NCBI GenBank assembly: GCA_023511585.1
Contig: JAIMBF010000006.1
Span: 1 to 64,000, forward strand
Length of the DNA: 64,000 nucleotides
Direction: 5' to 3'
Source of the DNA: Terriglobia bacterium
Lineage (GTDB): Bacteria > Pseudomonadota > Alphaproteobacteria > Acetobacterales > Acetobacteraceae
How positions within the stretch are numbered: the stretch's first letter is position 1; each line of letters starts with the position of its first letter. Below, piece after piece: positions 32,902-43,050 of this stretch. A program made the translations under genes and the position numbers. The notes below the pieces were generated by a model. It was not told where the DNA came from. It saw nothing but the letters and a program-made list of their open reading frames with translations, and did no database searches.

Positions 32902-34131
32902 ATGAGCAAAATCAAAGTAAAGAATCCCGTCGTCGAGTTGGACGGCGATGAAATGACGCGCATCATTTGGCACATCATCCGTGAAAAACTGATTCTTCCT
33001 TACCTCGACATTAACCTCAAATATTTCGACTTGAGCATTCAAAATCGCGACGCAACGGAAGACCAGGTGACGGTGCAAGCCGCGCTGGCCATCAAAGAAT
33101 ACGGCGTCGGCGTGAAGTGTGCGACCATTACGCCGGATGAAGCGCGCGTGAAGGAATTCAATCTCAAGCGCATGTGGCGTAGTCCGAACGGCACCATCCG
33201 CAATATTCTTGACGGCACCATTTTTCGCGAGCCCATCATCTGCCGCAATGTTCCCCGCCTGGTGCCGCATTGGACGAAGCCGATCGTGATCGGCCGCCAC
33301 GCCTATGGCGATGTCTATCGTGCGGTGGAAATGAAAATTCCAGGCCCCGGCAAAGTCACGCTCAGCTATCAGCCGGCTGACGGCGGCCCTGCACAGGTGC
33401 TTGACGTGCATGAGTTCCGCGGCCCGGGCGTCACACTCGGAATGCACAATACGCGTGCATCTATCGAAGGATTTGCCCACGCAACGTTCAATTACGGATT
33501 GGCGCGAAAATATCCGGTGTATCTTTCCACGAAAAATACCATTCTCAAAACCTATGACGGCATGTTCAAAGAGGTCTTCGAGACGGTTTATGAAACCGAA
33601 TTCCGGTCACGCTTCGAAGCCCTTGGCCTTTCCTACGAACACCGATTGATCGACGATATGGTCGCTTGCGCTTTGAAATGGAGCGGCGGATATGTCTGGG
33701 CCTGCAAGAATTATGACGGCGATGTGCAAAGCGACGTCGTGGCCCAAGGTTTTGGGTCTCTGGGACTCATGACCAGCGTGCTGATGAGCCCGGACGGGAA
33801 AACCGTGGAAAGCGAAGCGGCACACGGCACCGTGACGCGCCATTATCGAGAATATCAAAAGGGGCGTGAGACTTCCACGAACCCGATCGCCTCCATCTTC
33901 GCATGGACACGCGGCCTGACTTATCGCGGCCAATTCGACGGCACGCCCGAAGTGACACGCTTTGCAGAAACATTAGAACGTGTCTGCGTGGAAACCGTGG
34001 AAAGCGGGTTCATGACCAAAGACCTTGCCATTCTCATCAGCAAGGATCAAAAATGGCTCAATACCCAAGATTTTCTCGACAAAATTGCTGAAAACCTGCA
34101 CCGGGCGTTGGCTGCTCAAAACATGGTTTAA
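32902..34131 (+). CDS. icd: NADP-dependent isocitrate dehydrogenase (eukaryote-like type)
   Basis: The 409-residue enzyme is of the homodimeric eukaryote-like class: [72 protein letters not shown], and the NADP-region [32 protein letters not shown]. It oxidises isocitrate to 2-oxoglutarate in the TCA cycle and makes NADPH. The gene stands alone between phzF and a convergent small gene, with a 133-bp upstream gap that probably holds its promoter. Confidence 0.96.
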   Translation: MSKIKVKNPVVELDGDEMTRIIWHIIREKLILPYLDINLKYFDLSIQNRDATEDQVTVQAALAIKEYGVGVKCATITPDEARVKEFNLKRMWRSPNGTIRNILDGTIFREPIICRNVPRLVPHWTKPIVIGRHAYGDVYRAVEMKIPGPGKVTLSYQPADGGPAQVLDVHEFRGPGVTLGMHNTRASIEGFAHATFNYGLARKYPVYLSTKNTILKTYDGMFKEVFETVYETEFRSRFEALGLSYEHRLIDDMVACALKWSGGYVWACKNYDGDVQSDVVAQGFGSLGLMTSVLMSPDGKTVESEAAHGTVTRHYREYQKGRETSTNPIASIFAWTRGLTYRGQFDGTPEVTRFAETLERVCVETVESGFMTKDLAILISKDQKWLNTQDFLDKIAENLHRALAAQNMV

Positions 34132-34163
34132 CCCGGTGTGCCTTCGGCTATTTCTTGGGCAGT

Positions 34164-34373
34164 TCAGGCATTGCCGCCGGAAACCGGGCCCGTTTCGCAG
34201 CGCCAACGGCGCAATTCCCAATTCGGGTGTTCGGCGAGCCATTGCGCCGCCGAGCGCTGTCCGCCGGTGATGCAACCCATCAGAGTGAGAGGAGGGTCGA
34301 AAACCGGTCGCTGCTCGCGGCAAAGCTGGGGCTGCGCCAAGGCACAAAATACAAGCACGAGTTGGACCATCAT
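34164..34373 (-). CDS. Small exported protein of unknown function
   Basis: The 69-residue protein starts with a short signal-like stretch (MMVQLVLVFCALAQP). A compact domain with two cysteines follows: PPLTLMGCITGGQRSAAQWLAEHPNWELRRWRCETG. The W..L...P.W.L.RWRC pattern suggests a small disulfide-bonded periplasmic protein seen in related genomes, but no named family is recognised. Upstream codons of the longer frame are not convincing. It diverges from the dienelactone hydrolase gene. Confidence 0.65.
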   Translation of the reverse strand: MMVQLVLVFCALAQPQLCREQRPVFDPPLTLMGCITGGQRSAAQWLAEHPNWELRRWRCETGPVSGGNA

Positions 34374-34495
34374 CAGCTCCGTTCTGGCGACACAAAGTGA
34401 CGCTGCTTTCCCTCGCGTCCCCCAATCTTGTATCATTGGAGTGTAGCAAGATCGATGCCAAGAAATACAGAACTTAATCATGTGAGGAAAAGACA

Positions 34496-35362
34496 ATGGA
34501 TGGCAGCACAGACCTGGATACCTTGACAAAACTCCCGCTTGCCCGGCGTGGATTCATGGTGAGCAGCCTGATCAGCGGTCTTACGCTTGCAACAGCGCAT
34601 GGCGCCGAAGCGCAAATGATCCATACCGACACCGTCGGGCTTAATGCCGGTGAAACACAAATCCCGACGGATGCCGGGCAGCTCCCTGCCTATTATGCCA
34701 AACCGGTAGGGTCCGGGCCGTTTCCGATCGTGCTGGTGATCGAAGAAATTTTTGGGGTCCATGAATACATCAAAGACGTATGCCGGCGGCTGGCGAAAGA
34801 AGGCTACTTTGCCGTGGCTCCCGAACTTTATGCGCGCATCGCCGACCTTTCCAAATATACCGATGTGCAGACGATTATACGCGAAGTCATTGCCAAAACC
34901 CCCGACGATCGGCTGTTGAAAGACCTTGATGCCGCTGTCGCGTGGGCAGCCAACCATGGCGGGGATACCAAGCGGCTGGGGGTTACCGGTTTTTGCCGTG
35001 GCGGGCGCAATACCTGGCTTTATGCTGCGCACAATCCGCAGCTGAAAGCTGCCGTGGCATGGTACGGACCGGTCCTTTCACCGACCTCGCCCATTCAACC
35101 CCGCACGCCCACAGATGTGGCCGCGGAGCTGAAATGCCCGTTGCTCGGGCTTTACGGCGGGCAGGACGCCTCGATCAAGGTTGAAGACGTCTACGCCGCC
35201 GCCGCAAAAGCAAAAGCTGCGGGCAAGATTGTCGAAATCGTGGTTTATCCGGATGCCCCGCACGGTTTTCATGCCGATTACCGGCCGAGCTACCGCAAAG
35301 CCGATGCCGAGGACGGCTGGCGGCGGATGCTCGCCTGGTTTCGGACGCATGGTGTGGGCTGA
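34496..35362 (+). CDS. Dienelactone hydrolase family protein with Tat-like signal
   Basis: The 288-residue protein has a twin-arginine-like leader (LARRGFMVSSLISGLTLATAHG) before a dienelactone-hydrolase domain. The nucleophile is the Cys in VTGFCRGGRNTW, the acid is in LYGGQDASIK and the histidine in APHGFHADYR. The VLVIEEIFGVHEYIKD segment is typical. It probably hydrolyses a lactone or ester in the periplasm; no aromatic-degradation genes are nearby. GAGGAAAAG lies before the ATG. Confidence 0.9.
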   Translation: MDGSTDLDTLTKLPLARRGFMVSSLISGLTLATAHGAEAQMIHTDTVGLNAGETQIPTDAGQLPAYYAKPVGSGPFPIVLVIEEIFGVHEYIKDVCRRLAKEGYFAVAPELYARIADLSKYTDVQTIIREVIAKTPDDRLLKDLDAAVAWAANHGGDTKRLGVTGFCRGGRNTWLYAAHNPQLKAAVAWYGPVLSPTSPIQPRTPTDVAAELKCPLLGLYGGQDASIKVEDVYAAAAKAKAAGKIVEIVVYPDAPHGFHADYRPSYRKADAEDGWRRMLAWFRTHGVG

Positions 35363-35441
35363 GCAAACGCCATTGCTGCGGCTCCGGCCTTCGTAAGGAA
35401 CCCCGAGAGAAAGGTTCCTGCCCGCCGACCAGGCATGCCGT

Positions 35442-35469
35442 TGTGAACAAGCGGCTGTGAACAAGCGGG
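35442..35469. repeat. 14-bp tandem duplication downstream of the dienelactone hydrolase gene
   Basis: TGTGAACAAGCGGC (35442-35455) is followed by TGTGAACAAGCGGG (35456-35469), 13 of 14 bases identical. Confidence 0.85.
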
Positions 35470-35489
35470 GCGGATGGTTATTCCGCCCC
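35467..35489. terminator. Terminator-like hairpin between convergent genes
   Basis: GGGGCGGA and TCCGCCCC pair perfectly over 8 bp with a 7-base loop (TGGTTAT). The plus strand continues CTTGCTTT. It lies between the ends of the dienelactone hydrolase gene and the convergent hypothetical gene and probably stops transcription. Confidence 0.6.
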
Positions 35490-35490
35490 C

Positions 35491-35516
35491 TTGCTTTACG
35501 CGTTTGCTTTATGCGT
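35491..35516. repeat. 13-bp tandem duplication at the end of the hypothetical gene
   Basis: TTGCTTTACGCGT (35491-35503) is followed by TTGCTTTATGCGT (35504-35516), 12 of 13 identical. The second copy encodes the stop and last codons of the minus-strand gene at 35509-35826. Confidence 0.85.
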
Positions 35517-35826
35517 TCGCTGCGGCGAGCTTTTTTGCCCGAAAGAGTTGCGCAAGGTACCGGCGTGCTTCCGCCAACGTGGCAAAGCACCGGCCGTTTG
35601 CAGCCCGAACGTGGGGATCCACGGCGATGAAGCGAAATCCTTCCCGAGTGCTGATTGCTGCACCGACGAACACGCCGTTCACCTCAATCACATGAGATTG
35701 CTGCACATAGCAGGGTTTTTCATTTGCCTCCGGAGCACGCCGGCGGAGCGTTTTCCGGTTCGGGTATTGCGCACGCGAGAGTGACGAGAGCCAACCGAAA
35801 CGCAAAAGCTTATTCGAAGCAGGCAT
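35509..35826 (-). CDS. Conserved-looking hypothetical protein
   Basis: The 105-residue protein has a basic N-terminus (RAQYPNRKTLRRRAPEANEKPCY). A compact region follows, VIEVNGVFVGAAISTREGFRFIAVDPHVRAANGRCFATLAEARRYLAQLF, which looks like two or three strands and a helix. I recognise no family. GGAGGAAAC precedes the ATG at 35824-35826. Its end lies in a 13-bp tandem duplication. It is transcribed in the same direction as uvrA but separated from it by an AT-rich gap. Confidence 0.7.
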   Translation of the reverse strand: MPASNKLLRFGWLSSLSRAQYPNRKTLRRRAPEANEKPCYVQQSHVIEVNGVFVGAAISTREGFRFIAVDPHVRAANGRCFATLAEARRYLAQLFRAKKLAAANA

Positions 35827-35960
35827 GGTTTCCTCCTTCACTTGCTGCGAAACTCGCAATCGCGGCACAATCAGAACACCTCGCAGCGAATGAGGCAAGC
35901 AAAAGTAATTTAACAAATCAAGAATAATTGATTACAAATTTTTCTAATACGAAAAAGGAA

Positions 35961-38813
35961 TTACGCGCGCATGCGCGCCTGTTTTGACTCTGCGAGAATT
36001 GGGGCAAGAAATCGTCCCGTATAACTTTCCGAATTCTCGGAAATAGTCTCGGGTGTACCGGCAGCAACAATGCGTCCTCCGGCGTCACCGCCTTCGGGAC
36101 CGAGATCCAAAATCCAGTCAGCCGTTTTGATAACTTCCAAATTATGCTCGATCACCACGACGGTGTTGCCTTGATCCACCAATGCATGCAGCACACCGAG
36201 CAGCTTGCGTACATCCTCGAAATGCAAGCCGGTGGTGGGTTCATCCAAAATATAAAGCGTGCGGCCCGTGGCGCGCCGGCCGAGTTCTTTTGCAAGTTTG
36301 ATGCGCTGAGCTTCACCGCCCGAAAGCGTCGTTGCCGGCTGCCCAAGCTTGATATAGCCGAGCCCGACTTCGGCCAAAATCCGCAGCCGGTCGCGAATAC
36401 GGGTTGATGCTGAAAACAGCGGCAAAGCCTCATCCACCGTCATATCCAGCACATCGGCGATGGAATGGCCGCGAAACTTGATTTCCAAAGTTTCCCGATT
36501 GTAGCGGCGGCCTTTGCAAGTGTCGCACGTCACGTAGACATCCGGCAAAAAATGCATTTCGATTTTCAAGACGCCGTCGCCCTGGCAGGCCTCGCAACGG
36601 CCGCCCTTTACATTGAAGCTGAAACGGCCCGGCTGATAGCCGCGGGCGCGCGCTTCCGGCAGTTCGGCGAACCATTCGCGAATCGGGGTAAAAAGATCCG
36701 TGTATGTGGCCGGGTTGGAACGCGGCGTGCGGCCGATGGGCGATTGGTCGATGTCGATGATTTTGTCGAGAAACTCGATCCCTTCAATGCGATCAAACGG
36801 CATCGGCACTTCGGCCGCTCCCATCAGGCGCCGCGCCAGCGCCTTATAGAGCGTGTCCACCACCAAAGTGGATTTGCCGCCGCCGGAAACCCCGGTGACG
36901 CATGTAAAGACCCCAAGCGGAAATTCCGCGGTAATATTTTTCAAATTGTTTCCGCGCGCACCGACAATGCGCAGCACGCGATCCTTCTGAATCGGGCGGC
37001 GCACCAGGGGAATTTCGATCCGACGGCGCCCGGAAAGATAGTCCCCGGTCAGCGAACGGGGGTTTGCTGCAATTTCTGCCGGCGAGCCCTGGGCCACCAC
37101 CATTCCCCCGGCAGCGCCGGCCCCGGGGCCCATATCGATCACACAATCGGCGGCGCGAATCGCTTCCTCGTCATGCTCGACGACAAGCACCGTATTGCCG
37201 AGCCGCTGCAAGCGGCGCAGCGTGGCAAGCAGGCGCGTGTTGTCGCGTTGATGAAGCCCGATCGAAGGCTCATCGAGCACGTAAAGAACCCCGGTAAGGC
37301 CCGAACCGATTTGGCTGGCAAGCCGTATCCTTTGGCTTTCACCGCCCGAAAGTGTGGCGGAAGAGCGGGCGAGGGTCAGGTAGTCGAGCCCGACATCGAC
37401 AAGAAAGGAAAGCCGCTCGATGATCTCGCGCAAAATCCTGCGGGCGATCTCCAGACGCTGCGGGGTGAGATGCTGCGGCACCGCTTCGAACCAGCTCAAG
37501 GCCTCACGTATGGAAAGCTCGGCCACCTCGGCAATGCTGCGCCCGGCGATTTTCACCGCCAAAGCCTCCGGCTTCAGGCGCGCGCCCTTGCAAACGGCAC
37601 ACGGCTTCTCGGCCCGATATCGCCCGAGTTCTTCACGAATCCAGGCGCTCTCCGTTTCCGACCAGCGGCGCTCCAAGTTGCGGATCACGCCTTCAAACGG
37701 TTTGGAGATACTGTAGGCGCGGTTATTATCCTTATAGGTCAATTTCACCGCTTCATCGCCGGTGCCGAACAAAATCGCGTTCCGCACGCGCTCCGGCAAA
37801 TCTTCCCACGGGGTGCGCATGCTGATGCGGAAATGTTTGGCAAGGCCCTGAAGGGTTTGCTCGTAATAAGGGCTTTGCACGCCGCGCCAAGGAACGATGG
37901 CCCCCTCGGCAAGAGAAAGCCGGCCATCCGGCACCACCAACGCCGGATCGAAAAATCCTTCCACACCGAGCCCGTCGCAAGCGGGGCAAGCCCCTTGCGG
38001 ACTGTTGAAGCTGAACAGACGGGGTTCGATTTCCTCGATGGTGAACCCGCTGACCGGGCAGGCAAACCGCGAAGAAAAGACCGTGCGCTCGCCGGAATCG
38101 GCATTCTCGACATAGACGATGCCGTCGCTCAGCCCAAGCGCGGTTTCAAAACTGTCGGCGAGCCTGGTTTCGATGCCTTCACGCACCACGATCCGATCCA
38201 CCACCGCTTCGATCGTATGCTTCAGCTTGCGGTTAAGGGCGGGCACCTCGTCGATTTCATAAACGGTTCCGTCCACCTTCACCCGCGTGAAACCGCGCCG
38301 CTGCAGCTCGCTCAGCTCTTTGCGATATTCGCCCTTGCGGTCGCGCACCACGGGGGCAAGCAGCAAAAGCCGGCTGCCGGCAGGCATGGCCATCACACGG
38401 TCAACCATTTGGCTTACCGTCTGCGCCTCGATCGGCAGGCCCGTGGCGGGCGAGTGGGGAACCCCCACCCGCGCCCAAAGCAAACGCATATAATCGTGGA
38501 TTTCCGTTACCGTGCCGACAGTCGAGCGCGGATTATGGCTGGTTGTTTTCTGTTCGATGGAAATGGCGGGTGAAAGCCCCTCGATCGAATCGACGTCGGG
38601 CTTGCCCGCCAGCTCCAGGAACTGCCGGGCATAGGCCGAAAGGCTCTCGACATACCGGCGCTGACCTTCGGCATAGATCGTATCGAACGCCAGCGAAGAT
38701 TTGCCGGATCCCGAGAGCCCCGTGATCACCGTGAGGGAATCGCGCGGGATCTGCACATCCACATTCTTGAGATTGTGCTCTCGGGCGCCGCGAACATGAA
38801 TAAATCCAACCAT
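35961..38813 (-). CDS. uvrA: Excinuclease ABC subunit A
   Basis: The 950-residue protein has both ABC ATPase halves: Walker [15 protein letters not shown] near the N-terminus and [14 protein letters not shown] in the second half, with LSGGESQR and LSGGEAQR signatures. The C-terminal zinc module (CEACQGDG...CDTCKG) is complete. The first zinc-module pair reads CPVS instead of CPxC, a variant common in alphaproteobacteria. With UvrB it finds helix-distorting DNA damage. The ATG at 38811-38813 fits the family start. No GTTC-N7-GTTC LexA box was found upstream. Confidence 0.97.
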   Translation of the reverse strand: MVGFIHVRGAREHNLKNVDVQIPRDSLTVITGLSGSGKSSLAFDTIYAEGQRRYVESLSAYARQFLELAGKPDVDSIEGLSPAISIEQKTTSHNPRSTVGTVTEIHDYMRLLWARVGVPHSPATGLPIEAQTVSQMVDRVMAMPAGSRLLLLAPVVRDRKGEYRKELSELQRRGFTRVKVDGTVYEIDEVPALNRKLKHTIEAVVDRIVVREGIETRLADSFETALGLSDGIVYVENADSGERTVFSSRFACPVSGFTIEEIEPRLFSFNSPQGACPACDGLGVEGFFDPALVVPDGRLSLAEGAIVPWRGVQSPYYEQTLQGLAKHFRISMRTPWEDLPERVRNAILFGTGDEAVKLTYKDNNRAYSISKPFEGVIRNLERRWSETESAWIREELGRYRAEKPCAVCKGARLKPEALAVKIAGRSIAEVAELSIREALSWFEAVPQHLTPQRLEIARRILREIIERLSFLVDVGLDYLTLARSSATLSGGESQRIRLASQIGSGLTGVLYVLDEPSIGLHQRDNTRLLATLRRLQRLGNTVLVVEHDEEAIRAADCVIDMGPGAGAAGGMVVAQGSPAEIAANPRSLTGDYLSGRRRIEIPLVRRPIQKDRVLRIVGARGNNLKNITAEFPLGVFTCVTGVSGGGKSTLVVDTLYKALARRLMGAAEVPMPFDRIEGIEFLDKIIDIDQSPIGRTPRSNPATYTDLFTPIREWFAELPEARARGYQPGRFSFNVKGGRCEACQGDGVLKIEMHFLPDVYVTCDTCKGRRYNRETLEIKFRGHSIADVLDMTVDEALPLFSASTRIRDRLRILAEVGLGYIKLGQPATTLSGGEAQRIKLAKELGRRATGRTLYILDEPTTGLHFEDVRKLLGVLHALVDQGNTVVVIEHNLEVIKTADWILDLGPEGGDAGGRIVAAGTPETISENSESYTGRFLAPILAESKQARMRA

Positions 38814-39118
38814 ACGATGACCCTCATGTAAGGCATCATCGGTTTCGGTGCGATGACCCCTACCCATGATACCAGATATGAGCGTTTCCCGATTTGCCAT
38901 CCACGTTTTCCCCAACGGCCCGCCGTCTTCGCCTTTATCTCTCAATAAGGCCGGAGAGCCTTAAGGGCGTCCGTCGGCTCCGCTTTTTGCGAATCGCAGG
39001 CTTCTGGTATCCTTTATTATGGCAAGTCTCATTCCCGGGGTGCTGGGCTCCTTCTTTCGCATGCTGCATTGCAGCATCAAGAACCTATATCCCATGAACG
39101 GCGAAGGGAGTGCACAGC
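38814..39118. other. 305-bp divergent intergenic region of uvrA and an esterase gene
   Basis: I found no gene here. The region should carry promoters for both genes. A search for the alphaproteobacterial LexA direct repeat found only GAAC-N11-GAAC (39081-39099), whose spacing does not fit. A weak imperfect hairpin (CGGAGAGCC/GGCTCCG) is present near 38950-38980. Confidence 0.5.
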
Positions 39119-40189
39119 ATGGATTGGACTTCCTCCTTGAGGGTGAAGCGAGAAGAGTTTCGGCGAACGGTAAAGGACGCATTGGCAGTGCTGACAAAGC
39201 AACCTGGGAAAGACAGGCCGCACAGGGGCAAACTTGTCGAAATTCTCCATTTTGGCCCCAACCCCGGTCGGCTTCGCATGCATGTCTACGCCCCGCCGAA
39301 GCTCGCCCCGATCGGCGTACCCTTGGTCGTGCTGTTGCATGGCTGCCATCAGGAAGCGGTGGCATTCGCCGCCGCCTCGGGCTGGCTGGCATGGGCCGAT
39401 CGCCTGGGCATCGCCTTGGTCTTGCCCGAGCAGCTTCCCTCCAACCATCAGGGCCGATGCTTTCACTGGTTCCGCCCGATGGATGTGCAACGCGGGCAGG
39501 GGGAGTCAGGCTCGATCCATGCGATGATAGAAACGGCGTTGCGTCTCTTTCGCGCAGATCCCGGCCGGGTTTTTGTCGTTGGCCTTTCGGCAGGCGGAGC
39601 GATGGCAACGAACCTGCTTGCCGCCTATCCGAACCTCTTTGCGGCCGGCGCCGTGATCGCCGCCCTTCCCGCCGGTGCGGCGCACAGTTTTGCTCATGGG
39701 ATTGCACGGATGGCCGAAGCAGGCCCCCCGCCCGGCAACGACTGGGCCGATGCCGCTCGCGCCCTCGCACCGCCCGGTTATTCCGGGCCATGGCCGCGCA
39801 TATCGATTTGGCATGGGACAGCCGACACCGTGGTCGACCCCGCGAATGCGGAAAACCTCGTCGCACAATGGACCGGTCTCCATAACCTCGAGCCGGACAG
39901 CGGCATACGGCTTCCGAGCCTCCCGCACGTCGTGCATCGCATCTGGGGCAAGGGGAAACTTCCCCTTGTTGAGGCGTGGAGCATACTCGGCATGGGGCAT
40001 GGGTTTCCCGTCCATGAGAAAACCCGTGCACCGTTTATGCTCAATGTCGGGCTCGATGCCACGGAAGCAATCGCGCATTTCTTCGGTCTTGCGGAAGCAA
40101 GAGGCTTCCTACGGCCGCTGAAGGCCTTGCGTTTGCTTTCGGACGCGCCGCCGCATGCCCCGGAACTCGAGGCGCTCAAAAGCCTATAG
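39119..40189 (+). CDS. PHB depolymerase family esterase
   Basis: The 356-residue protein has the esterase-PHB core: GVPLVVLLHGCHQEAVAFAAASGWLAWADRLGIALVLPEQ, the nucleophile in VVGLSAGGAMATNLLAAYP, an acid in WHGTADTVVDP and a histidine in GMGHGFPV. No signal peptide is seen, so it may act inside the cell on stored polyhydroxyalkanoate or on other esters. AAGGGAG lies eight bases before the ATG at 39119, which decides the start over a GTG at 39110. Confidence 0.88.
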   Translation: MDWTSSLRVKREEFRRTVKDALAVLTKQPGKDRPHRGKLVEILHFGPNPGRLRMHVYAPPKLAPIGVPLVVLLHGCHQEAVAFAAASGWLAWADRLGIALVLPEQLPSNHQGRCFHWFRPMDVQRGQGESGSIHAMIETALRLFRADPGRVFVVGLSAGGAMATNLLAAYPNLFAAGAVIAALPAGAAHSFAHGIARMAEAGPPPGNDWADAARALAPPGYSGPWPRISIWHGTADTVVDPANAENLVAQWTGLHNLEPDSGIRLPSLPHVVHRIWGKGKLPLVEAWSILGMGHGFPVHEKTRAPFMLNVGLDATEAIAHFFGLAEARGFLRPLKALRLLSDAPPHAPELEALKSL

Positions 40190-40236
40190 TTTCGGCCTGA
40201 GTTTGAGCCTGGGGGTTGGGCTGCGGGATCTGTTCC

Positions 40237-41577
40237 TCAGCTCGCGGCAAGTTCCAGCCGCTGCAACACGCGCGCCCGGCCCATGAGAGGCAAGAGCGCG
40301 GCCAGTTCCGGCCCGTGTTCCTCGCCGGTCAGCGCCAGCCGGAGCGGCTGATACAACGCCCGTCCGCGCCGTCCCGTTGCCGCCTGAAGCGCGCTTGTCC
40401 AATCTTGCCAGACCTCGCGGTGCCAAGGTTCGGGCGGTAAGAGGGCGATGGCGGTGCGCAGAAACTCCCGTTCCTCCGTCATGGGTGGGGGGACAATCGT
40501 TCCGCCGATAACCTCCCACCAACCGCGCGCCTCATTGAGCAGTTCGATGTTGCCCCGCACAGCAAGCCAAAACGATTCGTTGGCCCCGGCAGGCAATCGA
40601 TCCGCAACGCTCGCGAAGGGCAAATTGTGCAGCAAGCGCCGATTGAGCGTAAGCAACTGGCGAATGTCGAAGCGCGCGGCGGAAGCGGAGAAACGCGCCA
40701 AATCAAAGTCTTTTATAAGGCTTGCCAGGGGGGCAAGCTCGGGGTCACGCGAAGAGCCAAGACTTGCCAAATAGGCGACAAGCGCCTCCGGCAAAACGCC
40801 GTCCCGCGCAAGGCTCCGTATAGAGAGGCTCTCCAGCCGCTTGGAAAGCTTCTCCCCTTCGGTTCCTTTCAACAGAGGCAAATGCGCGTAGCGCAGCCGA
40901 TTCGGGTCGGCGCCGAGGGCCGCCATGATGTCGCGTTGCACGCCGGTGTTGGAAATATGGTCCTCCCCGCGGATGATATGCGTGATCTCGGTGTCTAAGT
41001 CGTCGACGACCGAGCAGAACGTATAGAGCGGGGTGCCGTCGGCACGAATAAGAACCGGGTCAGAAATGGCGGAGAGCTTTACCCTGCGCCGCCCCAACAC
41101 CAAATCGTCCCACTCTTCCACGCCATCCGAAAGCAAAAATCGCCAGTAGGGCTGCCGGCCGGCGGCAATGGCCGCTTCTCGCGCTTCAGGGCTGAGTTTC
41201 AGTGCCGCGCGGTCATAGATGGGGGCAAGGCCGCGCCTGCGACGCGCTTCGCGTTTGGCGGCAAGCTCTTCCTCGGTTTCGAAACAAGGATACAAACGAC
41301 CGTTTTTTTTGAGTGCCTCGGCTGCTTCCGCATAGCGGGCCAGCCGTTCCGACTGGCGGAAAAATTCGTCCCAATCGAGGCCAAGCCAACGCAGGTCGGC
41401 CAGAATCGCCTGGGCAAACTCCTCCCGGCTACGCTCGGTATCCGTATCATCCAACCGCAACTGAAATACCCCGCCGAAATGCCGGGCAAACAGCCAGTTT
41501 ATCAACGCAATCCGGGCGTTGCCGACGTGAAGATAACCTGTTGGGCTTGGCGCAAAACGAACTTTCACCCTGTTCAT
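40237..41577 (-). CDS. gltX: Glutamyl-tRNA synthetase
   Basis: The 446-residue class I synthetase has RFAPSPTGYLHVGNARIALINWLFA (HIGH motif as HVGN) and LLKGTEGEKLSKR (KMSKS motif as KLSKR). The LRLDDTDTERS and TFCSVVDDLDTEITHIIRGEDHISNT stretches are typical of GluRS. It charges tRNA-Glu; alphaproteobacteria often have two copies, one acting on tRNA-Gln, and which this is cannot be decided. Its ATG overlaps the stop of the upstream hypothetical gene. Confidence 0.95.
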   Translation of the reverse strand: MNRVKVRFAPSPTGYLHVGNARIALINWLFARHFGGVFQLRLDDTDTERSREEFAQAILADLRWLGLDWDEFFRQSERLARYAEAAEALKKNGRLYPCFETEEELAAKREARRRRGLAPIYDRAALKLSPEAREAAIAAGRQPYWRFLLSDGVEEWDDLVLGRRRVKLSAISDPVLIRADGTPLYTFCSVVDDLDTEITHIIRGEDHISNTGVQRDIMAALGADPNRLRYAHLPLLKGTEGEKLSKRLESLSIRSLARDGVLPEALVAYLASLGSSRDPELAPLASLIKDFDLARFSASAARFDIRQLLTLNRRLLHNLPFASVADRLPAGANESFWLAVRGNIELLNEARGWWEVIGGTIVPPPMTEEREFLRTAIALLPPEPWHREVWQDWTSALQAATGRRGRALYQPLRLALTGEEHGPELAALLPLMGRARVLQRLELAAS

Positions 41578-41933
41578 TCGGCGTCATCCGAAATCCGGCG
41601 CGGATCGAGCGAGCGCCAGTCGCAGGATTCATCGTCTGCGGGTTCGGCCGCGAAGTCGGCAAGTTCCGTGCTGCTGCGCCAAGCGGCATCGCCGCCATCC
41701 ACAATTTCGGCGTCTTCGCCGAAGGCAAACCAGACATTCAGCACTTCGCGCGGGGTCATGCCCGGACCGCGGCAGCGCTCGATGGAATCACGCACATAGC
41801 GACGGGCAAAAGCGTTGGCATGCATTAACGTCGTAAACCCGCCGATTTCTTCCACGACGCGATCCGGGACAGCGCCGGAAAGGTCCAGAATACGCACGCG
41901 CCAGCCGCCGGCAGGGGAAAACAAGTTGTTCAT
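41574..41933 (-). CDS. Hypothetical protein coupled to gltX
   Basis: The 119-residue protein reads NNLFSPAGGWRVRILDLSGAVPDRVVEEIGGFTTLMHANAFARRYVRDSIERCRGPGMTPREVLNVWFAFGEDAEIVDGG and ends in an acidic tail. The middle resembles a small alpha/beta domain, but I recognise no family. Its stop overlaps the gltX ATG as ATGA, so it is probably co-translated with gltX. Confidence 0.75.
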   Translation of the reverse strand: MNNLFSPAGGWRVRILDLSGAVPDRVVEEIGGFTTLMHANAFARRYVRDSIERCRGPGMTPREVLNVWFAFGEDAEIVDGGDAAWRSSTELADFAAEPADDESCDWRSLDPRRISDDAE

Positions 41934-42038
41934 CCGACCAAATTCCTAAAATCTTTCTTCGGCATTCCTGCTATCGTAAGCCGCGAGACGCTTTTGGGCC
42001 AGAGCAGGGCGGTCTTCCAAGACGCGCTTCCTCTATAC

Positions 42039-42959
42039 TCAATTAAAAGCCCGCTCCTTGATGTGAACGAGTCGGACAAGCGTGGCGTTCACCGGCGCAT
42101 CAAGCCCGACTTTTGCCGCCTCCCGCGGAATGGCACCGTTGATGACATCGATTTCGCTCCGCCGGCCCGCCTCATGATCCAGCAACAAGGACGGCTTCGC
42201 ATGCGGAATGCGAGAGCCGAAGGCGCGCACGAAGGCCTCCGGATCCTCGACATGAATCGCAATTCCACGTTTGCGCGCAACGTCCCAAGCTTCGCGCGCG
42301 CATGCGCGGCTGATGGGGCCGGCTTCCGGGTCATCCATCACCTGGCCGATGGTCAGGCCGGTCAGCGCGCAAATCGCGCTATAGGCGCAGTTGCAGATCA
42401 GCTTTTCCCACTGCATGGCGACGATATCGGCCACAGCTTCCGCGCGGAAACCTGCGTTGCGCCAAATTTCCGCGACGTGCGCGACCCGCTCGGGCGAAAG
42501 CCCCGCATACGCGCCCATGCGCACGACTTCCATGCCGTTGTGATGCACTTCCCCGGGGGCACGCACCGAGGCGCCGAAGCCGCCGGCAATGCCAACCGCC
42601 AGCTGCTCCGCTCCGAGAATTTCGGCAACCGTATCCGCGCTGCCCAAGCCGTTCTGGATCGTCAGCACCACCGTCTCCGGTCCGATCAAGGCGCGCGCGG
42701 TTTCCGCCGCCCCGGCCACATCTCGCGCTTTGGCCGCGATAATGACGAGATCCATCATCGCTTTCGGGGCCTCGGTTGCGGCGCCGAAGCGCACGACCCG
42801 ATCACCGCTCGCTCCGGTGAGATGCAAGCCACGCTCGGCAATGGCTTGCATGTGCTCGCGCCAGGGATCTACGGCAAGGACGTCATTTCCGGCAGAAGCC
42901 AACAACCCTGCGTAAACCGAACCCATGGCCCCGCAGCCAACCACCGCAATCCGTGTCAT
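42039..42959 (-). CDS. Ketopantoate reductase-like (ApbA/PanE) dehydrogenase
   Basis: The 306-residue protein has the NADP-binding start IAVVGCGAMGSVYAGLLASAGNDV, the KARD-type stretch IIAAKARDVAGAAETARAL with VLTIQNGLGSADTV, the active-site lysine in WEKLICNCAYSAICALTG and the C-terminal SEIDVINGAIPREA. The family pattern K-x3-N-x3-N reads K..N..S here, so one substrate-binding asparagine is serine. It may reduce ketopantoate or a related 2-keto acid. AAAGGGAGGGAG precedes the ATG. Confidence 0.87.
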   Translation of the reverse strand: MTRIAVVGCGAMGSVYAGLLASAGNDVLAVDPWREHMQAIAERGLHLTGASGDRVVRFGAATEAPKAMMDLVIIAAKARDVAGAAETARALIGPETVVLTIQNGLGSADTVAEILGAEQLAVGIAGGFGASVRAPGEVHHNGMEVVRMGAYAGLSPERVAHVAEIWRNAGFRAEAVADIVAMQWEKLICNCAYSAICALTGLTIGQVMDDPEAGPISRACAREAWDVARKRGIAIHVEDPEAFVRAFGSRIPHAKPSLLLDHEAGRRSEIDVINGAIPREAAKVGLDAPVNATLVRLVHIKERAFN

Positions 42960-43050
42960 TGCAGCTCCCTCCCTTTCATGAGAAGCTATCAGTTTGCCCA
43001 AGCGCGGAGCATGCGGAAAGGGGCAGGGCGGCGGGCGGCATACGCAAGAT

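Noticed and set aside
36465-38573. 702-codon open frame on the plus strand inside uvrA
   Set aside because: It is antisense to a full, well-conserved uvrA and has no recognisable domains; long antisense frames are expected from the codon bias of this GC-rich genome.
39081-39099. LexA box upstream of uvrA (GAAC...GAAC)
   Set aside because: The spacing is 11, not the 7 required for the alphaproteobacterial operator.
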